From assembly GCA_018646675.1 (NCBI GenBank), contig JABGUH010000015.1, forward strand, positions 1-64,000: a stretch of 64,000 nt of DNA, written 5' to 3'. Numbering within the stretch: position 1 is the stretch's first letter; each line of letters begins with the position of its first letter. The notes under the pieces are model-generated. The model saw only the letters and a program-made list of their open reading frames with translations. It searched no databases and was not told the origin of the DNA. This document shows, piece after piece, positions 8,543 through 17,985 of the stretch. The translations under genes and the position numbers were made by a program. This DNA comes from Bdellovibrionales bacterium (GTDB taxonomy: Bacteria; Bdellovibrionota; Bacteriovoracia; Bacteriovoracales; Bacteriovoracaceae).

Positions 8543-9875
8543 GCAGTAGCCAGGGCAGAAGATCGTCAACCGAGACGGAGCCTAGTAGCTCCCTCCTCTC
8601 ATCAATTACCGGAGCGGTGATCATGTTGTATTTACTCATAGTTGCCGCCACCTCTTTCCACGGCATCTCCGGAGTGAGGGATTTAATGTCATCGATCTTC
8701 ATAATATCTCCGATGTGAATATCGTCTGGCCAGACCAGTAGCCGCTTGAGTGAGCAGGTCCCCTCCAGAATCTCATCGTGATGGTTATTGACTATGAAGA
8801 TGTCATAGATAGAGTCAAACTCATCCGACTCATCTTGAATTAGCTGTAGAATCTCCGATTTTTTCATCTCAGCTGTTACTTTGAACACTTCGGTGGACAT
8901 TAGGCCACCGGCGGTGTGCTCCTCATGCTCTAGCAGTTCAACCACCTCCTCTTGGAAGCGGTCATCTTCAATCTCTGAGATGATCTTCTCTGCTCGCTGC
9001 TCTCCCATCTCATGGAGCAGGTCTGCCGCCTCATCGGTCCCCATATTTTCAATGATTTTGGCAGCATCATCTGGATCTTCGTTGATAATCAGCGAAGCCT
9101 GTAGATCTAGCTCAACCTCAGAAAGGGTCTCGGCGGCAATTTTGGGGTCGAGATTGCTAAAAATCTGCTCCCGACCATGCAGATCTAGATCTTCCAAAAT
9201 ATCAGCAAGATCTGCCGGATGAATTTTTTCGATCTCCTCGTTGGTTAGCCCAAGGCGAATAGTGCTTTTAGCATTAGGATCAGAGATAGCGTGGACATGT
9301 TTCCAGTCGATTAAAACTGTCTTACTTAAATATTCAGCATCTGGCTTGACCCGCTTAATAGTGGAGTCGATAACTCCTTCCATTCCCAGACGGCGAAACA
9401 TGCTACGCAGACCGATCGCCGCGTGTGTAACCCGTAGTTTTTGTCCCACTTTAAGCAGCTGGATATCATTGACCCGCACCACTTTTTTGCCAAAGGTATC
9501 TACAATTTGGCGATCTAAAATGACCTTTCCCAGTGCTGGGTAGAGAATTATCTCCTCATCTTTAGGGGCAGATAAAATATTGGTCCGCTGTCGGTGACGT
9601 CCTCTTTTGGGAAAGCTGTCACCACTCAAGGGGGAGGCACTTTCGGTTAGGACGATCCGTTTGCAGGAGAATGATTTGATTACCTCCCACGGCAGGTAGT
9701 AGCTTTTGCGGTTTTGGCGGAATAGAATCGCTAGAACGGTTGGATAGCTCTCTTCGTAATCGGCGAAGAGATCACTCATGCGCCCGATTCGCTCTCCTCG
9801 GTGGTTATAGATCGGAGTGGCCACGACTTCGCAGAAGTTGACAATAGAGTCTGATAACTCGTTAAATACGCCCAT
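8532..9875 (-). CDS. PRC-barrel-like / MgtE-N / CBS-pair protein without a transport domain
   Basis: Cytosolic regulatory protein of 447 residues. Two PRC-barrel-like segments (about 10-80 and 110-190) precede an MgtE intracellular N domain (about 210-325, IHPADLADILEDL onward, rich in Asp/Glu) and a CBS pair (about 325-447, entered by HTAGGLMSTEVF). In MgtE channels the N and CBS domains bind Mg2+ and close the pore; here the MgtE membrane domain is absent and the next gene, overlapping by 11 bp, encodes an Nramp-type transporter. The obvious inference is a detached ion sensor for that transporter. A 16-bp palindrome occupies the promoter spacer upstream. Confidence 0.9.
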   Translation of the reverse strand: MGVFNELSDSIVNFCEVVATPIYNHRGERIGRMSDLFADYEESYPTVLAILFRQNRKSYYLPWEVIKSFSCKRIVLTESASPLSGDSFPKRGRHRQRTNILSAPKDEEIILYPALGKVILDRQIVDTFGKKVVRVNDIQLLKVGQKLRVTHAAIGLRSMFRRLGMEGVIDSTIKRVKPDAEYLSKTVLIDWKHVHAISDPNAKSTIRLGLTNEEIEKIHPADLADILEDLDLHGREQIFSNLDPKIAAETLSEVELDLQASLIINEDPDDAAKIIENMGTDEAADLLHEMGEQRAEKIISEIEDDRFQEEVVELLEHEEHTAGGLMSTEVFKVTAEMKKSEILQLIQDESDEFDSIYDIFIVNNHHDEILEGTCSLKRLLVWPDDIHIGDIMKIDDIKSLTPEMPWKEVAATMSKYNMITAPVIDERRELLGSVSVDDLLPWLLHER

Positions 9876-9895
9876 CGCCGATATACCGTTAACCG

Positions 9896-9924
9896 ATTTT
9901 ATCCAGTAATATTACTGGTTTATC
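9896..9924 (-). promoter_or_regulatory. Promoter with palindromic operator in the spacer
   Basis: The perfect palindrome CCAGTAATATTACTGG (9903-9918) fills almost the whole 17-bp gap between a -10 element TAAAAT (9901-9896) and a weak -35 GATAAA (9924-9919), reading toward the MgtE-N/CBS and Nramp genes. The geometry suits a dimeric metal-responsive regulator. Not followed by a T-run, so it is less likely to be a terminator for miaA. Confidence 0.45.
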
Positions 9925-9948
9925 GGGAAAATCGGAGGCTAGCTTTAG

Positions 9949-10932
9949 TTAAAAAGAGAGGTTAGAGCTCTCAAGAATCTTGGCGGCACTTTCTGCGGGA
10001 CAATACTCTCCACCGGGTATCTCAATCGTCACTTTCGGAGTAATTTTGTTGAAAAAGGTGCGCTGAGACTTGGCCAGTTGGCGAGTAGAGATGGCAATAC
10101 GCTCAAGATACTCTTGAGGATTGTTAAACTGATTAGAGATATATTGTAGTGTTTCCTTATACCCAATTGATTGCAGCGGCTTCTCCTTACCAGTGAAGCC
10201 TTGGGCCAAAAGTTCCTCCACCTCTTGTTGTAGACCCTGCTCGATCATTCGAGCCGCCCGTTTATAAATTATCTCACTATGCCACTCTTTGGAGAGAGTT
10301 AAGTAGAAGTGTTGAATGTTCCACTCAGGATGAATATTCTTAGAAAAATCATAGGGATCAAGTTTAGTAAATTTTTTCCTCTCATCTGAGATCGGGGTGC
10401 CACTGGCCCACCAGTACTCAACAGCTCGGACAATACGATAGTGATCATTGGAATGAAGAGAGTTAAAAGAGTCGGGGTCATGCTCCTTTAATATGCTTTG
10501 AAAGGGAGTAATTCCCTCATTTTGTAGTAGTTCATTCGAACGTTGGCGGATCTCCAAGGAGATGGCTGGTGAGTGGTACATCCCCTTGATCAACGCCCGT
10601 AGATAGAAGGCACTTCCTCCCACTAAAATGATAATTTTTCCCTCATGATGTAGCTGCTGAATAATCTCAGTTGCAATATCACAGTAGGCGGATGCATTTA
10701 GCGGTGAACGAATAGAGCAGAGGTCGATCATATGGTGAGGAGTCTCTGCTAGTTGCTCCGGTGTGGGCTTAGCGGTGCCAATGGTTAACTCGCGGTAGAA
10801 TAGTAGGGAGTCAAAATTTACTATTTCAGTGGGAGCTTGATGCTTCTTGGTGATTAGCTGGGCCAAGGCGATGGCAAGATCACTTTTGCCGGTAGCGGTG
10901 GCCCCCGAGATAATGAAGAGTGCTCTACTCAC
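9949..10932 (-). CDS. miaA: tRNA dimethylallyltransferase MiaA
   Basis: Transfers a dimethylallyl group to N6 of A37 in tRNAs reading UNN codons, the first step of (m)s2i6A synthesis. The 327-residue protein has the P-loop ISGATATGKSD at its N-terminus, the substrate motif NFDSLLFYRELTIGTAKPT, the VGGSAFYLRAL segment and QSIGYKET, all diagnostic of MiaA. It starts 2 bp after mutL ends, so mutL and miaA are cotranscribed, an arrangement also seen in enterobacteria (mutL-miaA-hfq). No hfq follows; the next gene is the MgtE-N/CBS protein behind its own putative promoter. Confidence 0.97.
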   Translation of the reverse strand: MSRALFIISGATATGKSDLAIALAQLITKKHQAPTEIVNFDSLLFYRELTIGTAKPTPEQLAETPHHMIDLCSIRSPLNASAYCDIATEIIQQLHHEGKIIILVGGSAFYLRALIKGMYHSPAISLEIRQRSNELLQNEGITPFQSILKEHDPDSFNSLHSNDHYRIVRAVEYWWASGTPISDERKKFTKLDPYDFSKNIHPEWNIQHFYLTLSKEWHSEIIYKRAARMIEQGLQQEVEELLAQGFTGKEKPLQSIGYKETLQYISNQFNNPQEYLERIAISTRQLAKSQRTFFNKITPKVTIEIPGGEYCPAESAAKILESSNLSF

Positions 10933-10934
10933 AA

Positions 10935-12668
10935 TTATCCCTTAGTGGGACTACTTTGAAATAGTCGGGTAAGGGTTAGATCATCCAACTTCTTGCTAAA
11001 TGGTTCGGATTGCCAAAGTTCGTTGGGATATGACTCTTGTAACAGTTGTGAGATTGTCTCGGGAGTAGCTTGACAGGCCTGGGGATCTAAATGTTGGTAT
11101 AGACCACTAATAATTATCTCTAGCGGAGGAGACGCTGCTCGCTGATCTAGTAGAAAGTTGATTAGTGGTGCCACCATTGGCTTAGTGGCAAACATATCCA
11201 AACAGGTTGGTATGGAGCGTAGAGCAAATACCTCTTGGCCCAAATAGTCCATCTCAAATCCGCGACGGGTTAAGAGTGGAATGACCCACTTTTCAACCAG
11301 CTCAATATCACTTGCCAGCTCAAATGGCTCACTAATCAACAGCGGGGTAATCTCTGCTTCGGGCAGAATATCTGTTAGTAGTAGGTGTTGGCCTAGCACT
11401 TGGGCCAGTAACGCCCTGATATCCAGTAACCAAGAGTGATGGTCACTGTTAAGTAGATAGTAGTTACTGCTAACTGGTTGAGGCAGCTGAGCATAGTGTT
11501 GGTTTAATCCGATACTGTTCGTTTGAGCGGTGGTTGAGTTCCCATAGGGAAAAAAATGTGGATTAGAATTTTCATCGCTACTAAATGTACTGCTCCCTTT
11601 TGTCTCAAAAGTGGGACGTTCTATTTTTACCTGTCGGCAGGATGCTTTAATCGCTGCGGAGATAATCGAGGCGACAGTAGAGAACTGGGCAAATTTCAGC
11701 TGGATTTTATTGGGGTGGATATTGACATCCAACTCACTGGCCGGGATATCCAGCATTACAATATAGTGGCCACTGTGTTGTGCTGGCCATAACTCTCCCA
11801 TCGAGCGAACAATGGTGTGGTGGAGTGAGCGATCGACAAAGGGGCGCTGGTTGGCAAACAGGTAGGAGAGTTTCTGCCTCCCTCCTTTGCTGCAACTTCT
11901 ACTTAACAGGCCCCAGACCCGATAACTCTCATAGGAGTGATCAATCAGGATTAGCTGCTCGTTACCATCACCTCCGTTGGCCAGACTCTGCCTAAGCTCC
12001 GGAAGTTTCTCGGCCAGATGGGATCTCATTCGCTGTTGATAGTCATTTGATTCGAGACGGGGGTAGATCTGGCGCGGGCGATCATCCCACTGGATGGAGA
12101 ATTTAATATCAGGATTGGTTAGTATCGCCGCGATAATAGTACGTTGAATGGCACCTTTTTCAGAAGTTTTCGACTTAATAAACTTCAGCCGGACAGGAGT
12201 GTTGTAGAAGAGATCACGAATAAAGATTGAGGTTCCACTACTATCCCCCCGAAGAGGAATTAGTGAAATCTGTTTACCTCCGTCAATCTCGATTTTTCCT
12301 CCCTCCTCGTTATTGAGTGGAGTGGAGGTGCAGTTAACGCGGCCGATGCTGGCAATTGAGGCAAGGGCCTCTCCTCGAAAGCCGTAGCTGGCAAGTTGGT
12401 AGAGCTGTTCAAAGCGGTCTAGTTTAGAGGTCGCATGGCGCATGAATGCCTGAGGAAGATCTTCGAGGGTCATTCCATCCCCGTCATCTTCCACTGAGAT
12501 TAGCTCCATCCCTCCATCAATTAGATGGATATTAATTGAAGTCGCATTGGCATCGACGGAGTTTTCAACTAATTCCTTAATTAGCCCGGCCGGATTTTCA
12601 ATTACCTCTCCCGCCTTGATCTGATCAATCAAGTGTTGGGGAAGTTGTTTAATCGTCTTGGTTTTCAC
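10935..12668 (-). CDS. mutL: DNA mismatch repair protein MutL
   Basis: GHKL ATPase linking mismatch recognition by MutS to downstream repair. 577 residues: N-terminal ATPase with ELVENSVDA (Mg2+-binding Asn), EDDGDGM and YGFRGEALASIASI; a transducer domain to about 330; a poorly conserved linker; and a C-terminal dimerisation domain (about 400-570). The endonuclease motif DQHAxxExxxxE of nicking MutL proteins is not present, so it resembles the non-nicking type found with MutH or relies on other nucleases. It sits between the FHA-GGDEF gene (14-bp gap) and miaA (2-bp gap). Confidence 0.96.
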   Translation of the reverse strand: MKTKTIKQLPQHLIDQIKAGEVIENPAGLIKELVENSVDANATSINIHLIDGGMELISVEDDGDGMTLEDLPQAFMRHATSKLDRFEQLYQLASYGFRGEALASIASIGRVNCTSTPLNNEEGGKIEIDGGKQISLIPLRGDSSGTSIFIRDLFYNTPVRLKFIKSKTSEKGAIQRTIIAAILTNPDIKFSIQWDDRPRQIYPRLESNDYQQRMRSHLAEKLPELRQSLANGGDGNEQLILIDHSYESYRVWGLLSRSCSKGGRQKLSYLFANQRPFVDRSLHHTIVRSMGELWPAQHSGHYIVMLDIPASELDVNIHPNKIQLKFAQFSTVASIISAAIKASCRQVKIERPTFETKGSSTFSSDENSNPHFFPYGNSTTAQTNSIGLNQHYAQLPQPVSSNYYLLNSDHHSWLLDIRALLAQVLGQHLLLTDILPEAEITPLLISEPFELASDIELVEKWVIPLLTRRGFEMDYLGQEVFALRSIPTCLDMFATKPMVAPLINFLLDQRAASPPLEIIISGLYQHLDPQACQATPETISQLLQESYPNELWQSEPFSKKLDDLTLTRLFQSSPTKG

Positions 12669-12682
12669 TTAAGTGTAGGAAG

Positions 12683-13606
12683 TTACTCCCGAAAGAAAGC
12701 AACCCGGTTGCGGCCTTCATTTTTGGCACCGTAAACTGCTTTATCGGCCCGCTTAAAAAGGTCCGTTCCATTATCTACTCCCTCTCGATAGTCGGCGATG
12801 CCAACAGAGATAGTAATCGGGAGAGTATCTTCTTCGTAAACAAAGGAGTGCTCCTCAACTGACTTTCGAATTCTCTCTGCGATCTCATACGCCTGCTTAA
12901 TAGTGGTCTTGGGAAGTAGAATGACAAACTCCTCACCACCATAGCGGGCAAAGGTATCCATCTCTCTGGCCCCATGCTCTCTAATTAGATCGGCCAGCTC
13001 CTTTAAGACATAGTCCCCAGCATCGTGGCCAAAATTGTCATTCACCTTTTTAAAGTGGTCAAGATCAAACAGCATTAGAGAGAGTGGGTGGCCAGTTACT
13101 TTAGATTTTTTTACTTCACGACTACAGGTGTTGTTAAAGTAGGTCTTATTATAGCAGCCGGTAAAGGCATCGACATTGGCCTCATAGTTGAGCTTGTCAT
13201 AAGTTAGGCGCTCAGGATCTCCCTTGGGCAGATACTTTAAAGCCATACTGCCAATTTTGATAATATCCCCTTTTTCTAAAGCTTGGGGGTCAATAAGTCG
13301 CTTGTTATTTAGGTAGGTACCATTTTTAGAGCCACCATCATTGAGAGTCACCTGTTCATCTGTTTCAGAGACGACAATGGTCATATGGTAGCGGGAGATC
13401 CCTTGAAACTCTAGTGGGATTAAATTGTCAGCATTTCGCCCGACAGTTATATCACCTGGGAAGAGGTTGAAGATCGTGCCGTTTAAGTCACCGCCGACAA
13501 CTAGTAGCGCCGCAGGGCGATCAGCTGCTTCTGCCTCTTGTTCTGAGGAGGAGAGGGCCGCATTGATATCTGTCAGGACAACGGTAGGGTCGTTAGGATT
13601 ATTCAT
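12683..13606 (-). CDS. FHA-GGDEF diguanylate cyclase (DgcB-like)
   Basis: Synthesises cyclic di-GMP from two GTP. 307 residues: an N-terminal FHA domain (about 35-120; GRNADN, SRYH, DGGSKNGT) that binds phosphothreonine peptides, then a GGDEF domain (about 135-305) with intact active site GGEEF (223-227), substrate motif FDLDHFKKVND, and an inhibitory-site RxxD (214-217), so product inhibition is likely. This FHA+GGDEF order is the same as DgcB of Bdellovibrio bacteriovorus, which is needed for predation; orthology is inferred from architecture only. It is the first gene of an apparent operon with mutL and miaA. Confidence 0.93.
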   Translation of the reverse strand: MNNPNDPTVVLTDINAALSSSEQEAEAADRPAALLVVGGDLNGTIFNLFPGDITVGRNADNLIPLEFQGISRYHMTIVVSETDEQVTLNDGGSKNGTYLNNKRLIDPQALEKGDIIKIGSMALKYLPKGDPERLTYDKLNYEANVDAFTGCYNKTYFNNTCSREVKKSKVTGHPLSLMLFDLDHFKKVNDNFGHDAGDYVLKELADLIREHGAREMDTFARYGGEEFVILLPKTTIKQAYEIAERIRKSVEEHSFVYEEDTLPITISVGIADYREGVDNGTDLFKRADKAVYGAKNEGRNRVAFFRE

Positions 13607-13700
13607 TTAATCTACTTCTCTCCACATGGTAAGTTATTACATGTATATACGATACAGAGTAATCCTACACTTAACATTTAACAATTTAAAGTAGTGATCA

Positions 13701-14843
13701 CTAATCTTTTTTCAGCTCTCGCTGAAGATGGCGAGCAATTACCACTCTTTGGATCTGATTAGTGCCCTCAACAATTTGCAGAACTTTGGCGTCGCGCATA
13801 AAACGCTCTAGCGGATAGTCCGAAGTATAGCCCACTCCTCCCAAGACCTGAACTGCATCGGTGGTGACTCTCATCGCCACATCGGTGGCCTTGAGCTTCG
13901 CCATTGCCGCCATTTTAGAGAAGGCAGGATCTCTCTGCTCGTAGAGTAGGGCCGCCTCTTTAACGATCAACTTTGCCGCCTCTACTTCGCAAGCCATATC
14001 GGCCAACATGAACTGTATCCCTTGAAAATTAAAGATTTCGCGAGAGAACTGTTGGCGGGTTAAGGCATACTCGGTGGCATCGGTTAGTGCTCTATCGGCC
14101 AATCCGGCAGCGATCGATCCAATTGTTATCCGTCCGCGATCTAGGGCGGTCATGGCGATAGTAAATCCCTCGCCCTCTCTCCCTAGCAGGGCACTAGCTG
14201 GAACTTGGCAGTTTTCAAAGATCACCTCTCTGGTCGGCGATACTTTCCACCCCATCTTATCCTCTGCTTTTCCAAAGCTTAGGCCAGCAGTTCCATCACG
14301 AACGATAAAAGCAGAGATGCCAGCGGCCCCTTCGCCTCCGGTTCTGGCCATCACTACGTATGTTTTGGCAATTCCACCAGAGGTGATAAAGATCTTATTG
14401 CCATTTAACAGATATCCTTGCTGGTTTTTGACCGCTCTGGTGGTCAAAGCAGCGGCATCAGACCCGGCACAGGACTCTGTCAGGGCAAAGGCCCCGATCT
14501 CTTCGCCTTGGGCCATCGCCGGAAGATAGCTGCTCTTCTGCTCCTGATCTCCAAATTTTTCGATCACACTTTGGACCATCGAGGAGACTGAGATGGTGAC
14601 AGCATAGGAGACGGAGGAGCGAGCAATTTCTGAGAGGGCGACCGTCAGATCACTGGTGGTCAGCCCCATACCATTATAGGTTTCATCGGTGGTCATGCCA
14701 CAAAAACCTAACTCTCCTAGCTGGTTGAAGAGCTCCATCCGGAAGCGATGCTCTTGATCATCCTCGCGCGCGGTAGGCTCTATCTGCTCTAGACGAAAGC
14801 GACGTAAGCCACTTATTAGCTCCTGCTGCAGTTCAGTTAGCAT
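13701..14843 (-). CDS. Acyl-CoA dehydrogenase (short/branched-chain type)
   Basis: FAD enzyme introducing a trans-2,3 double bond into acyl-CoA, passing electrons to ETF. 380 residues, the usual length. It shows the FAD/acyl-CoA motifs FALTESCAGSDAA and GYTSDYPLERFMRDAKV, and the catalytic base E359 in VEGTNQIQRVVIARHL, the position used by short- and medium-chain enzymes. It follows another acyl-CoA dehydrogenase by 28 bp, and an AGGGGAG ribosome binding site precedes its ATG. Butyryl- or 2-methyl-branched-chain acyl-CoA are likely substrates; the exact one cannot be read from sequence. Confidence 0.93.
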   Translation of the reverse strand: MLTELQQELISGLRRFRLEQIEPTAREDDQEHRFRMELFNQLGELGFCGMTTDETYNGMGLTTSDLTVALSEIARSSVSYAVTISVSSMVQSVIEKFGDQEQKSSYLPAMAQGEEIGAFALTESCAGSDAAALTTRAVKNQQGYLLNGNKIFITSGGIAKTYVVMARTGGEGAAGISAFIVRDGTAGLSFGKAEDKMGWKVSPTREVIFENCQVPASALLGREGEGFTIAMTALDRGRITIGSIAAGLADRALTDATEYALTRQQFSREIFNFQGIQFMLADMACEVEAAKLIVKEAALLYEQRDPAFSKMAAMAKLKATDVAMRVTTDAVQVLGGVGYTSDYPLERFMRDAKVLQIVEGTNQIQRVVIARHLQRELKKD

Positions 14844-14871
14844 GGAATCTCCCCTTTTTTTTACTTATCTC

Positions 14872-16017
14872 TTATTGGTTTTGATATTTTTTAAGCATAT
14901 TTTTGGCGATAATTAGTACCATTATCTCATTGGTACCAGCACCGATCTCGTTTAGCTTACTGTCTCGTAGATATCTCTCGGCCGGGAACTCACGACTATA
15001 GCCATAACCGCCCATCAGTTGAATAGTATCGAGGGCGATCTTGGTGGCCATCTTGGGCAGGGCCAGCTTTATCTCTGCGGCAACAGTGGGGCCTTTTTTA
15101 CCCTGGTCATACTCTTTAGTTACTGAGTAGAGAAAGTGTTTCATCATATCTCGTTCGGTCACCATCTCAGCAATCATCCGTTGGATCATCTGAAAATCTC
15201 CAATTGGCCGGCCAAATTGCTTACGTTCATTCGCATAGCGGAGGGATTGATCCACGCAGGCGTTGGCAATTCCCAGGGAGATACCGGAGATAGTAATTCG
15301 CTCCATCTCCAAATTTTTTAGCATATGGTAGGTGGAGTCTCCTGGATTGCCGACAATATTGCTGACAGGGATCTTGGCATTGTCAAAAATTAGCTCTCCG
15401 GTGGGGGAGGCGCGCATCCCTAGTTTGTGGATTGGCCCAGCGGTAGAGAACCCCTCACACCCTTTTTCGACGATAAAAGTAGAGATATCCTTTTTCTTCT
15501 CCCCAGTACGGGCATAGATATAGGCGATATCTGAGTATTCGGCGTTGGTAATCCACATTTTGGTGCCGTTGATGAGATAGTAATCCCCCTGTTTGACCGC
15601 TTTGGTCTCAATTCCCAGAGCGTCTGAGCCATGTTCTGGCTCACTCATCCCCATACAGCCAATCCACTCACCGGAGATTAGTTTCGGTAGAAAACGCTCT
15701 TTCTGCTCGGGAGAGGCGTTGTTGTTGATGTTGTTAACTGTCAAAATGGTATGGGCCAGGTAGCTTAAGGTGGAGGAGGCACAGGCGGCCCCAAACTCCT
15801 CCATAACAATGGTAGAGGCACAGGCACCTAAGCCTGATCCCCCATATTCAGGATCAGCAGTGATTCCCAAGAGCCCTAATTCACCCATTTTTTTAAAGGC
15901 GTCGAGGTTAAAGCTCTCATTTTCATCATGTTCAGCAGCGCTGGGGGCCAGCTCATTTTGGGCAAAACTGTGACAGACCTCTTTAAGCTCACGCTCTTCA
16001 TCAGTAAAAAACCACAT
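14872..16017 (-). CDS. Acyl-CoA dehydrogenase, isovaleryl-CoA-like
   Basis: 381 residues from the ATG at 16017, which has a GGGGGA ribosome binding site 5 nt upstream; an in-frame ATG at 16098 would add 27 unsupported residues and overlap the divergent gene. Motifs GMSEPEHGSDA and GGYGYSREFPAERYLRDSK fit the family. The C-terminal base position is Ala (IGAGTNEI) instead of Glu, while a Glu is present near residue 239 (LEMERITISG), the site used by isovaleryl-CoA dehydrogenase. A role in leucine breakdown is therefore the best guess. It is the first gene of a two-gene minus-strand operon with the other dehydrogenase. Confidence 0.92.
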   Translation of the reverse strand: MWFFTDEERELKEVCHSFAQNELAPSAAEHDENESFNLDAFKKMGELGLLGITADPEYGGSGLGACASTIVMEEFGAACASSTLSYLAHTILTVNNINNNASPEQKERFLPKLISGEWIGCMGMSEPEHGSDALGIETKAVKQGDYYLINGTKMWITNAEYSDIAYIYARTGEKKKDISTFIVEKGCEGFSTAGPIHKLGMRASPTGELIFDNAKIPVSNIVGNPGDSTYHMLKNLEMERITISGISLGIANACVDQSLRYANERKQFGRPIGDFQMIQRMIAEMVTERDMMKHFLYSVTKEYDQGKKGPTVAAEIKLALPKMATKIALDTIQLMGGYGYSREFPAERYLRDSKLNEIGAGTNEIMVLIIAKNMLKKYQNQ

Positions 16018-16058
16018 CTGATCCCCCTTATTTGGCAAAGCCGGAATTGCAAATATAA

Positions 16059-17969
16059 ATGAACTTGCTAACGATCCCATCTTTACATCATTTCCCATAC
16101 ATTGTTAATATTTTATCAAGTGCAATACTGAACAAACCCCATGCTGGGAGCGGCTTTTTGGCGTCGAGTCTAAATGATCTAAACTCTCTTTTTCCAGGTG
16201 AGAGCATATTTTTCTACTGGAAGACCTCTTCGACCCTCTGGCGCGACAAGTTGAGTGCTGGAATTAAGGGGGAGCGGGTTATTATCCCCATCAACTGGGC
16301 ATTGCATACGGTTAATGGCAATGAGCATGATTTTGCTCAGAAAAAGCCGGAGAGTGATCTTAAAAAATTGGTGGATATTATTAGGGAGTTAGGAAAAGAG
16401 GTGGTCTTTTTTCTTCCATTGACTCCGCTGCCATTTTTACCCAACGGTGGTGTGCCGCCATTTCTGGCCAGTTATCAGGCATGGTGCTCTGATCAACTGC
16501 ACTACTCGATTATGGATCAGGAAGAGCGAGTGCATCACTTCTACTCCTACTTTGATCCTAAGGTCTATCGAGCATTTCATAAGTTTATTCAAGCTTTTGC
16601 TGACTACTTACAACAGGAGAAACTCGGCTGTGATATTTGGGGCATCATTGGTGGCTCGATTGATGAAAATGGAGAGTTTCAAGACTATCTCTTTGATCGT
16701 TCCCCGACATTTAATCAGGGTTTTGGCCGTTTTCTCCAAGTTCAGCGGGAAGAGGAGATGGGGGAGGAGAGTGGTGAGAGCGAAGCTGTTGTTATCGATT
16801 CACCTGGAAAAGAGCGCTACTACCAAAATGAGTTCCACACTTTAATCGCTACAATGTATCTCGATAGTGCCAGAGAACTTTTGGCCGCTAATTGGGAGGG
16901 GGTACTACCAGTTGCTTTTATTGGCGGTGATCAACGGGATCTTTTCTCAAGAATAAGTGGACGAGATAGTGTCGCCGATCACCTTAGGGCAGCACTATCT
17001 GCCGTCTCGTTAGATGTGCTACCTCTCTCGACGCTGATAGCAGGAGAGATGGGGGATTCGATACTGGAAACTTTTTTTAATAATTTGGTGAGTAGATCCT
17101 TTCTACCCAATAAATTAATGCAATCCTCTTACTTGGAGCAGCAGGGAAATATTTTTGCTCCACTCTTTTTTGCCAATCTCTATCGCCCACGTATCTTTCA
17201 AGGGGAGGGGGGGGATAACCATTTTAGGCGAATCGGATTGCAGACTCTGTTGGAGCAACGTTTTACTAACTGTTTTCAACAGTTAGCAGTGGAGCCGGAC
17301 CTTCCCAATGGTAGTTTTGCCGGACAGGAGGGGGAGCAACAGGAGCGAGAGTTGATCCACTTCTTCTCGGCACGTCATCTAAGCCTTAAGGGGTTAAAGC
17401 GGGTGTTACAGCTTTTTATGCAGGGAGGGAGAGTGGTGCTGGATCGAGCTGAAATCGACCCGGTTCTGCAGAAAAGATTGGACTCATTTATTATTGAGAA
17501 CTCCCTGACGGTCTCAGATGTTAACTTTCATATTTTGGTCTCAGAGGTACGACTAGGTGACTCTAAGATGGTTCTACTAGATAGTAGTCAGTTGGTTGCC
17601 AAGTATCGTGATGGCAAAGGTGATCACCCGGAGAGTGAACTCCCATCAAAGGTTGTACAGTTTTGGGAGAAAATTATCGCTACCTTTGAGATTCAACACA
17701 TCTCGCTGGACCCACCTGCTGGGGTACTGTTTTTTTGGCATACTCGCAGTGCTAACTCCCAGGAGCTAAATTTTCATGAGATTAGAAGGTTGAATCTCTA
17801 TAATGCCTCCAGCTACAAGCGTAAGGTGGTTATTGGTGGAATGGAAAAATTTGCACTACTAAAAGTGTTAGATGAGGTTAGAAGTGAACTGCATACTGGC
17901 CGCAAAGAGATAACTGTGGAGTTACTTCCCTGGGGATCACTGGCGATTGATTTTGGTCTCTATCTCTAA
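16059..17969 (+). CDS. Large protein of unknown function, possibly TIM-barrel-like
   Basis: 636 residues, no family recognised with confidence and no signal peptide or membrane segment. The N-terminal third reads like alternating strands and helices of a glycoside-hydrolase-type barrel (SIFFYWKTSSTLWRDKL, VIIPINWALH, LGKEVVFFLPLTPLPFLPNGG, DIWGIIGGSIDENGEF), and the end carries a beta-rich tail (YKRKVVIGG, ELLPWGSLAIDFGLYL). The resemblance to GH42/GH14-like barrels is only by pattern; catalytic acids cannot be named. It is divergent from the isovaleryl-CoA-like dehydrogenase with 41 bp between starts, has no clear ribosome binding site, and is followed 16 bp later by a small unknown gene that is probably cotranscribed. 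Confidence 0.75.
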   Translation: MNLLTIPSLHHFPYIVNILSSAILNKPHAGSGFLASSLNDLNSLFPGESIFFYWKTSSTLWRDKLSAGIKGERVIIPINWALHTVNGNEHDFAQKKPESDLKKLVDIIRELGKEVVFFLPLTPLPFLPNGGVPPFLASYQAWCSDQLHYSIMDQEERVHHFYSYFDPKVYRAFHKFIQAFADYLQQEKLGCDIWGIIGGSIDENGEFQDYLFDRSPTFNQGFGRFLQVQREEEMGEESGESEAVVIDSPGKERYYQNEFHTLIATMYLDSARELLAANWEGVLPVAFIGGDQRDLFSRISGRDSVADHLRAALSAVSLDVLPLSTLIAGEMGDSILETFFNNLVSRSFLPNKLMQSSYLEQQGNIFAPLFFANLYRPRIFQGEGGDNHFRRIGLQTLLEQRFTNCFQQLAVEPDLPNGSFAGQEGEQQERELIHFFSARHLSLKGLKRVLQLFMQGGRVVLDRAEIDPVLQKRLDSFIIENSLTVSDVNFHILVSEVRLGDSKMVLLDSSQLVAKYRDGKGDHPESELPSKVVQFWEKIIATFEIQHISLDPPAGVLFFWHTRSANSQELNFHEIRRLNLYNASSYKRKVVIGGMEKFALLKVLDEVRSELHTGRKEITVELLPWGSLAIDFGLYL

Positions 17970-17985
17970 CTAAACGAGGGCAGAT

